A stretch of DNA of 64,000 nucleotides from Caenispirillum salinarum AK4 (lineage in GTDB: Bacteria > Pseudomonadota > Alphaproteobacteria > Rhodospirillales > Rhodospirillaceae), in contig NZ_ANHY01000017.1 of the NCBI RefSeq assembly GCF_000315795.1, positions 124,001 through 188,000 of the forward strand, written 5' to 3'. Numbering within the stretch: the first letter of the stretch is position 1; the number at the start of each line of letters is the position of its first letter. A program made the position numbers and the translations under genes. The notes beneath the pieces are model-generated. The model saw only the letters and a program-made list of their open reading frames with translations, ran no database searches and was not told where the DNA came from. Shown here piece after piece: positions 58,365-64,000 of this stretch.

Positions 58365-60353
58365 GTGACTGATCCCAGCACGGGTGCGGCCGAAGATCCG
58401 GCCGTCACCCTGGAGCGCCTGACAGGTCGTTTCGACGACTGTCTGGCGCGGCTCGCCGACACGCCGGCCTTCGCCAAGCATACGGCGAAGGGCGGCGTCA
58501 TCGACTACGGCCGCCGCATCATGGGCCTGCCCGGCGGGCCGGCGGTGCTGTACGACCGTGTGGCGACGATGGAGGAGGCCGGCATCTTCGCCGGCACCGA
58601 CTGGGACCACCCGGAAATCCTCCAGGCGCCGCTGGCGCCCAACACCCTGCGCACCGCCGACCAGTCCACCGCCACGCTGGAATGCCTGAGCGAGTTGCGA
58701 CTGCTCGCGGTGGGGCAGGGGGACTACTTTCATCCCGCAATTTCCTCGGAACAGGCACGGCACTTCGTCAGCCAAGTGCTGGCGCTGAACCTGACGTTCC
58801 TGTTCTCAGCCCCCAGCGAGGCCGACCGGGTGGCGCTGGGACGGCTGGCGAAGCCCGTGCGCAACCTCTATGCCTTCATCGCCGAGCGCACCGGCTACGA
58901 CAACATCATCGGCAGCCTGATCGCCGAGATCGAGCGCATCCTGGCCCAGCGCCCCATCATGGTGGACGACGTGAAGGCCATGGTGACGCAGATCGCCATC
59001 TGCATGGCCGACGCCAGCATCGACACCGCCGCCGCCGGGCGCGGGGCGGACCGGCTGGTCAGCGCCCTGTTCGGCCCCACCGCCGGCTGTCGCGAGGACC
59101 CGGGCATCCAGGTCTATGCCGAGCGGCTGGAGACCATGGACGTCCACATGCTGACGCAGGAGGCCAACGGCTTTGCCCGCGCTATGCACGACACCGGGCT
59201 TGTGTCGCCCTACCACCCGGTGTTCCTGCGCTATGTGGCCTACCAGCGTCCCGACCTCGTCTCGGCCGCGCTGGGCCTCAGCAGCACCGGGCGCGACGGC
59301 TTCCTGTGCTATCAGCAGCTCATTCTGCGGCTCATCGAGGACGCCGTGCATGTGGAGACGGCGCAGTCCGTTTACGGCCTGGCGCTGATGCTGGAGCGCG
59401 GGATTCTTTACGTCCCGGCCATCGGGCCGGCCTTGTGGCGGCAGATCTTCCTGCCGCTCCATCCGGCGGTGGAGCAGTCCATCGCCGCCACTTTCGGCGC
59501 GGCAAGGCCGGCGCGGGTGTTCCTGCTGGCAGGGGTTCTGACCGTGCTGGGCCAGCCCATGGGCGTCGGGCAGGGCAACAATCCCACCTGCCAGTCGGCC
59601 CGTGCCATCTCCATGTGGGCCTACACCGACCCCGACTACCTGTTGCAGCTGATCGCCTGGGCGGCGCGCGACAACACGCTGACCATGCACTTCGAGGGAC
59701 AGCCCATCACCTCGTCGGAGCTTCAGCAGGGCCTCATGGCCGGGCCGCTTCTGGACGTGGATGCCGTGTCCATCGCGCTGGTGCCGCACCTGGACCGCGT
59801 CTACATCGAGATGGGCCGCCACACCGCCGGCCGCCCCGGCGACCCGCACCGCTGGATCAATGCCGAGTTTCACGGCTGGTGGGTCGGCCGCGGCTGCCGC
59901 CTCGCCATCGACGTGCCGACGGGTATGCTGGAGGACTTCGACGGCTTCGTGCGGCAGTTCTATGCCACCTATCACCCCTATCACAACGGCAACCAGCCGG
60001 TGATCCACCCGCAGCCGGCGGGCATCGCCGTCACCGACAGCGCGGCGCGGTTCATCGGCTGGCACGCCATCGCCATCTACCGCGTCGGGCTGGACCCGAG
60101 CGGCGGGATGCGCGTGTACTTCTACAACCCCAACAACGACGGCGGACAGGACTGGGGCGACGGCGTCGTGGTCTCCACCGACGGTAACGGCGAGCGCTTC
60201 GGCGAAAGCTCGCTGCCCATCGCCCAGTTCGCCTCGCGTCTCTACCTGTTCCACTTCGATGAGCGTGAACGCGGCTGGCCGGAGACGGTCACGGCGGAAG
60301 AGGTGCAGACGGTCGAGGACTTCGCCCGCCGAAGCTGGGCCGCCGCACGCTGA
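58365..60353 (+). CDS. Uncharacterised 662-residue protein with a papain-like C-terminal domain
   Basis: I recognise no family by name. Residues 1-395 are mostly helical without membrane segments or signal peptide. The C-terminal part has V-G-Q-G-N-N-P-T-C-Q-S-A (401-412), where Gln403 and Cys409 are separated exactly as the oxyanion Gln19 and nucleophile Cys25 of papain. G-W-H-A-I-A-I-Y (565-572) supplies a His567 in a papain-like H-A-x-x-V/I context, and F-Y-N-P-N-N-D-G-G-Q-D-W-G (586-598) supplies Asn588 or Asn590 before a W-G pair like the papain N-S-W-G. So a cysteine peptidase, transglutaminase-like or transpeptidase activity is plausible. The GTG start has GGAGAGGG upstream. Operon partner of the ATP-grasp gene. 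Confidence 0.8.
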   Translation: MTDPSTGAAEDPAVTLERLTGRFDDCLARLADTPAFAKHTAKGGVIDYGRRIMGLPGGPAVLYDRVATMEEAGIFAGTDWDHPEILQAPLAPNTLRTADQSTATLECLSELRLLAVGQGDYFHPAISSEQARHFVSQVLALNLTFLFSAPSEADRVALGRLAKPVRNLYAFIAERTGYDNIIGSLIAEIERILAQRPIMVDDVKAMVTQIAICMADASIDTAAAGRGADRLVSALFGPTAGCREDPGIQVYAERLETMDVHMLTQEANGFARAMHDTGLVSPYHPVFLRYVAYQRPDLVSAALGLSSTGRDGFLCYQQLILRLIEDAVHVETAQSVYGLALMLERGILYVPAIGPALWRQIFLPLHPAVEQSIAATFGAARPARVFLLAGVLTVLGQPMGVGQGNNPTCQSARAISMWAYTDPDYLLQLIAWAARDNTLTMHFEGQPITSSELQQGLMAGPLLDVDAVSIALVPHLDRVYIEMGRHTAGRPGDPHRWINAEFHGWWVGRGCRLAIDVPTGMLEDFDGFVRQFYATYHPYHNGNQPVIHPQPAGIAVTDSAARFIGWHAIAIYRVGLDPSGGMRVYFYNPNNDGGQDWGDGVVVSTDGNGERFGESSLPIAQFASRLYLFHFDERERGWPETVTAEEVQTVEDFARRSWAAAR

Positions 60354-60370
60354 GCCCCGGCTCGGCGCAG

Positions 60371-60410
60371 AAAAAAGGGCTCCGCCCCTGGGGAAAGGGG
60401 GTGGAGCCCT
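60371..60410 (-). terminator. Terminator of the ferritin-like gene
   Basis: On the minus strand, AGGGCTCC...GGAGCCCT (8-bp stem with inner GGGG/CCCC pairing) is followed by TTTTTT. It lies about 185 bp after the ferritin-like gene stop. The gap between (60411-60594) holds no supported gene. Confidence 0.8.
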
Positions 60411-60594
60411 GGTCGTGAAAGAACCGCTCCGGAAGCGCGCCGCGTCGGGGGTCGATGACGAGGGGCGCCTCAGGCAGGTACGTACCCCACACCGGCGTAT
60501 CCTTCAGGATATGAACGTATCCGGTCGGGTTCGGCGTTCCCACAAAGGCGAGGGATTAAGCCGTGGGGAGTAGGTCCGTCGCTGTTCGACCGCG

Positions 60595-61533
60595 TCAGAC
60601 GCGCGGATCGCGCTCGGATGCGGCTTCCAGAGACGCCATGCGGTCGCGCAGGGCGGCCAGGCGTGCGATGGTGCCCGCGACGGCCTCTTGCGCCAGGGCC
60701 AGCACCGCTTCGTCCTGCGCACGGTCAACGACGCGCATGAGCATGTCGTATTCCTCGCTGCCGAGGCGGATTTCGTGACGCAGCATCTGGACCAGCGACA
60801 CCGCGTCGCCCAGGTCGGCATCGGTGGCCGGGGCCGACTGAGGGTCCCGTTTGGCCGCCATATCCTCCAGCAGCGCCGCCGTTTCCGGGTCGCCGCTCAG
60901 GCGCGCGACGGCCGCCGACATGCGGTGGCGGGCGGCGGCCTCGGCGTCGCGGTCGGCCAGCCAGGTCGCCAGGTCTTCCACCGTGTCCACGTCCGGGGCC
61001 TGACTGGGCGAGGACCCGCCGTGCTCCGCCCGCCAGGCATGGCGGCGTTCCAGACGCAGAAGGGCGACGTGGTGCAGTTCCTCGTCGGCCATGCGCTCGG
61101 CATACTCGCGGACCGTCGGGTCGGAGGACTTGGCGGCGACATTGGCGTAGAAGGCGAACGCGCGCTCCTCGTTCCGCACGGCCAGTTGCAGCGCCTTGTA
61201 GCTGGTCAGGCTTTCGGCCCCGCCGGCGTCGGCCAGGGCGGCCTCGGCGATGCCTTCCGCCATGTCCCAGGTGAACGACAGGCGCTGTTCGGGCTCCACC
61301 TCGGCGCGCGTCGCCCAGGCCTGGATGCCTTCCTCGTGCTCGCTTTCCATGGCCTTCAGCCGGCGGAACAGGGCCGCCAGGTCGGGCACGTCGATGTCGT
61401 CCATGCGCTCGGCCAACTGGTCGTAGCGCCGCGCCGCCTCGCGCTCCATGGCGGTGGCGACGGCGAACAGGTCCTCCGGGCGTTCGATGGCGGGCACGGA
61501 ATCGAAGGTAACCGGGGGCGTGTCCTGCGCCAT
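60595..61533 (-). CDS. Ferritin-like/rubrerythrin-type protein
   Basis: This 312-residue, highly helical acidic protein has E-x-x-H-type ligand pairs: E-S-E-H-E-E-G near 63-69, N-E-E-R-A-F-A-F-Y near 121 and D-E-E-L-H-H-V-A-L near 150, consistent with a di-iron ferritin-like domain (about 15-165). A second helical region (165-312) is of unknown function and makes the protein longer than rubrerythrins. ATG at 61533 with GGAGA upstream. Possibly an iron or peroxide protection role. Confidence 0.78.
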   Translation of the reverse strand: MAQDTPPVTFDSVPAIERPEDLFAVATAMEREAARRYDQLAERMDDIDVPDLAALFRRLKAMESEHEEGIQAWATRAEVEPEQRLSFTWDMAEGIAEAALADAGGAESLTSYKALQLAVRNEERAFAFYANVAAKSSDPTVREYAERMADEELHHVALLRLERRHAWRAEHGGSSPSQAPDVDTVEDLATWLADRDAEAAARHRMSAAVARLSGDPETAALLEDMAAKRDPQSAPATDADLGDAVSLVQMLRHEIRLGSEEYDMLMRVVDRAQDEAVLALAQEAVAGTIARLAALRDRMASLEAASERDPRV

Positions 61534-61627
61534 GACAAGGGTCTCCGTCAGCATTCGGGTATGTTGGACTCAAGATGGCGCGGAGTTTTGCCGCGCCCCT
61601 TGATCCCGGTCAACGGGGAACGATCGC

Positions 61628-62779
61628 TTATTGTGCCGGCGTCAGCCTGAGAAGGGCCCCGTCGGCCTCGTCGGTCAGCACGTAGACGGCGCCGTCCGGC
61701 CCCTGCTTGACCGCGCGGACCCGCTGGCCGACGGGCAGGCGCTCCTCGCCGGCGACGTCCTGGCCGTTCAATTCCAGGCGCGAGACGGCCTCCGAGACCA
61801 GTCCGCCCACCAGCAGGTCGCCCTGCCATTCGGGGAACAGGTCGCCGGTGTAGAAGTCCATTCCCGACGCCGCGATGACCGGATTCCAATAGTGGATGGC
61901 ATCGGCGAACTCGGGATGGGTCGGCGGGTCGGGGATGGGCTGGCCGTTGTAGTGCTGGCCCCAGCTCACCACGGGCCAGCCGTAGTTGCGCCCGGCCTCG
62001 GGCACGTTGATCTCGTCGCCGCCCCGCGGGCCGTGTTCGTGCATCCACAGGCGCCCCGTCTCGGGGTGCACCGCCGCCCCCTGGCTGTTGCGGTGGCCGA
62101 AGGACCAGATTTCCGGCAGCGCGCCTTCGGTGTTCACGAAGGGATTGTCGTCCGGCACAGAGCCGTCCGGCCACAGCCGCACCACGGTGCCCAGGTGGTT
62201 GGTCAGCTCTTGGGCCGGCTGGAACTTGAAGCGCTCGCCCAGGGTGATGAACATGTAGCCGTCGGGCGTGAAGGCGATGCGCGACCCGAAGTGGTTGTTG
62301 CCCGTCACCTTGGGGATCTGGCGAAACACCAGGTCGACGTCCGTCAACCGCATGCCGTCAAGCTTCGCCCGCGCCGCGGCAGTGGAGGCGCGGCCCTGCT
62401 GGTTGGCCTCGGCATAGGTGAAGTAGATCCAGCCGTCCTGGTCATAGGTGGGACCGACGCGCACGTCCAGCAGGCCGCCCTGGCCGCGGTTGAACACCTC
62501 CGGCACGCCGTCCAGCGGTGCCGACATGGTGCGCTCCTGCGGGTAGACGATGCGCATCTGGCCAGGGCGCTCGGTCACGAGGATGCGGCCGTCGGGCAGG
62601 AAATCCATGCCCCACGGGTGGTCGAGGCCCGTCACCACGGGCTCCACGGCGACCGGGCCGCGCTGGGCGTCGATCTGCTGGGTCTGCGCCGCGGCGGGCA
62701 CCTGCGCGACCAGCAACGGCGCAAGCGCGGCGGCGGTGGCGACAAGGGCGGCGGACAGGATCGGCATCCTTGGTGACAT
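61628..62779 (-). CDS. PQQ-dependent aldose sugar dehydrogenase-like protein
   Basis: This 383-residue exported six-bladed beta-propeller has a signal peptide (residues 1-30, ending A-A-A-Q-T). Marker motifs are L-D-H-P-W-G-M-D-F-L-P-D-G, N-R-G-Q-G-G-L-L-D, the calcium/PQQ region H-E-H-G-P-R-G-G-D-E-I-N (about 248-259) and the N-Y-G-W-P-V-V-S-W-G block. These match soluble aldose sugar dehydrogenases such as E. coli YliI. It oxidises sugar hemiacetals in the periplasm and needs PQQ; no PQQ synthesis genes are in the window. Confidence 0.9.
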   Translation of the reverse strand: MSPRMPILSAALVATAAALAPLLVAQVPAAAQTQQIDAQRGPVAVEPVVTGLDHPWGMDFLPDGRILVTERPGQMRIVYPQERTMSAPLDGVPEVFNRGQGGLLDVRVGPTYDQDGWIYFTYAEANQQGRASTAAARAKLDGMRLTDVDLVFRQIPKVTGNNHFGSRIAFTPDGYMFITLGERFKFQPAQELTNHLGTVVRLWPDGSVPDDNPFVNTEGALPEIWSFGHRNSQGAAVHPETGRLWMHEHGPRGGDEINVPEAGRNYGWPVVSWGQHYNGQPIPDPPTHPEFADAIHYWNPVIAASGMDFYTGDLFPEWQGDLLVGGLVSEAVSRLELNGQDVAGEERLPVGQRVRAVKQGPDGAVYVLTDEADGALLRLTPAQ

Positions 62780-62989
62780 GCGCGCTCTCCCTTTCTGGGT
62801 GCGAACGATGGTGGTGGTGGCGATTGTCCCTCAACATGAACCCGTCGAGCCGCTGGCGCGTTGCGGCGCGGCCCTGTTTTCACCCATATGGGGTCGGCTC
62901 GGCCGGTTTCCGCCCCCGGCCGTTGAACCGGGAAGGGGAGTGGAGTAAAACCCGGTCACCTTGATCGTATCGCAGCGCCGGAGGTTTCC

Positions 62990-64000
62990 TTGGCCGCATA
63001 TCAGTACATCTACGTGATGAAGGGGCTCACCAAGATCTATCCCGGTGGGCGCGAGATTCTCAAAGGGCTGACGCTCTCGTTCCTGCCGGGCGCCAAGATC
63101 GGCGTCCTGGGCCCCAACGGCGCCGGTAAGTCGACGGTGCTGAAGATCATGGCCGGCATCGACAAGGACTTCGGCGGCGAGGCCTGGTCGGCCGAGGGCG
63201 TCAAGGTCGGCTACCTGCCGCAGGAACCGGAGCTGGATGCCTCCAAGTCCGTGCTGGAGAACGTTCTCGACGGCGTGCGCGAGATCAAGGACCTGGTGGT
63301 GCGCTTCGAGGAAGTCTCCGCCAAGTTCGCCGACCCCGACATCTCCGACGACGAGATGAACGACCTGATGGTCGAGCAGGGCGAGCTGCAGGAAAAGATC
63401 GACGCCGCCGACGCCTGGGAGATCGACCGCCGCGTCGAGATCGCCATGGACGCGCTGCGCTGCCCGCCGGGCGACGCCGACGTCGCCAAGCTGTCGGGCG
63501 GCGAGAAGCGCCGCGTGGCGCTCTGCCGCCTGCTGCTGTCGCACCCCGACATGCTCATGCTTGACGAGCCGACCAACCACCTGGACGCCGAGTCCGTGGC
63601 GTGGCTGGAGCGCTTCCTGCGCGACTACACGGGAACCGTCGTGCTGGTCACCCACGATCGCTACTTCCTGGACAACGTCACCGGCTGGATTCTGGAGCTG
63701 GACCGCGGCAAGGGCATCCCCTACGAGGGCAACTACTCCAGCTGGCTGGAGCAGAAGCAGAAACGGCTCGAGCAGGAGCAGCGCGAGGAAGCGTCGCGCC
63801 AGCGCACCATCAATGCCGAACTGGAGTGGATCCGCTCCAGCCCGAAGGCCCGCCAGGCCAAGAGCAAGGCCCGTATCACGGCCTTCGACAGCCTGGTGGC
63901 CGAAGCCGGCAACAAGCAACTGGACCAGGCGCAGATCATCATTCCCGCCGGCGAGCGCCTGGGCAACCTGGTGATCGAGGCCGAGGACATCTCCAAGGCC
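62990..64000 (+). CDS. ettA: ABC-F translation factor EttA, 5' part (cut by window edge)
   Basis: The first 337 codons of the ribosome-associated ATPase EttA (energy-dependent translational throttle). NBD1 has Walker A G-P-N-G-A-G-K-S-T, signature L-S-G-G-E-K-R-R, Walker B with D-E-P-T-N-H-L-D and the H-loop T-H-D-R. The arm and linker begin Q-K-Q-K-R-L-E-Q-E-Q near 255. The N-terminus Y-Q-Y-I-Y-V-M-K-G-L-T-K-I-Y-P is typical of EttA. The start is TTG at 62990 with GGAGG 5-6 nt upstream, giving the usual residue spacing. The second half lies beyond the window. Confidence 0.93.
   Translation, partial: MAAYQYIYVMKGLTKIYPGGREILKGLTLSFLPGAKIGVLGPNGAGKSTVLKIMAGIDKDFGGEAWSAEGVKVGYLPQEPELDASKSVLENVLDGVREIKDLVVRFEEVSAKFADPDISDDEMNDLMVEQGELQEKIDAADAWEIDRRVEIAMDALRCPPGDADVAKLSGGEKRRVALCRLLLSHPDMLMLDEPTNHLDAESVAWLERFLRDYTGTVVLVTHDRYFLDNVTGWILELDRGKGIPYEGNYSSWLEQKQKRLEQEQREEASRQRTINAELEWIRSSPKARQAKSKARITAFDSLVAEAGNKQLDQAQIIIPAGERLGNLVIEAEDISKA

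Noticed and set aside
60289-60543. 84-residue minus-strand ORF starting G-T-P-N-P-T-G-Y-V-H-I downstream of the ferritin-like gene
   Set aside because: GTG start without a ribosome binding site, it runs through the terminator hairpin at 60371-60410 and overlaps the end of the papain-like protein gene on the other strand. Only its first 40 residues look protein-like.

Overview
This is a GC-rich window (codon third positions are mostly G or C) from an alphaproteobacterium, most likely of the Rhodospirillales. The evidence is alphaproteobacterial-style TRAP, ribose and RND operons, a eukaryotic-type isoleucyl-tRNA synthetase, a LuxI-type signal synthase and short GC-rich REP-type palindromes. 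No tRNA, rRNA, prophage, insertion sequence, CRISPR array or origin was seen. The sequence looks chromosomal. I do not assign a genus.

Layout. 1-2443 (minus): a TRAP transporter (dctM, cut by the window edge, then dctQ and dctP) interleaved with a tautomerase-family isomerase and carrying a REP doublet. 2553-6073: a LysR regulator, then a glutathione S-transferase, an MFS carrier and a small unknown protein on the plus strand. 6081-9831 (minus): an OmpR-type two-component pair downstream of a DegP/HtrA protease. 10163-16116 (minus): a complete ribose operon rbsD-A-C-B-R-K behind a tandem LacI-type operator. 16327-21551 (minus): an RND efflux pump with adaptor and TetR/CecR-like regulator. 21623-24082 (minus): a cation/proton antiporter and a hemerythrin protein. 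24164-31890: a carotenoid locus, with a glycosyltransferase, acyltransferase and two CrtI/CrtN-type desaturases on minus and an aldehyde dehydrogenase on plus, followed by DUF1499 and DUF2141 proteins. The gene set matches the toolkit for C30 carotenoid glycosyl esters of the staphyloxanthin type. 31894-32391: CreA. 32827-34846: LuxI, two tiny coupled ORFs and a PhyH-type dioxygenase.

35017-37834: a DMT exporter, a second REP doublet with an 80-bp tandem repeat, a DUF2267 protein and topoisomerase IB. 38106-47886: eight tightly coupled genes for an unknown glycan or glycoconjugate (epimerase, glycosidase-epimerase fusion, B12-binding radical SAM enzyme, four glycosyltransferases, methyltransferase). 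47970-48936: CBS and DUF2256 proteins. 49144-52300: a sulfate-transfer module (two small membrane proteins, a sulfotransferase and an arylsulfotransferase-like protein). 52456-55596: ileS. 55936-56658: a TMEM198-like membrane protein in an AT-richer stretch. 57071-60353: an ATP-grasp enzyme and a 662-residue protein whose C-terminal half carries a papain-like Q...C / H / N motif set; this pair is my best candidate for an undescribed system. 60595-64000: a ferritin-like protein, a PQQ-type sugar dehydrogenase and the 5' part of ettA.

Coupled genes very often overlap by ATGA, GTGA or TGATG. Several start codons were therefore moved to internal ATG, GTG or TTG codons supported by ribosome binding sites or overlaps. 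Functions are inferred from residues visible in the translations; no database search was possible.
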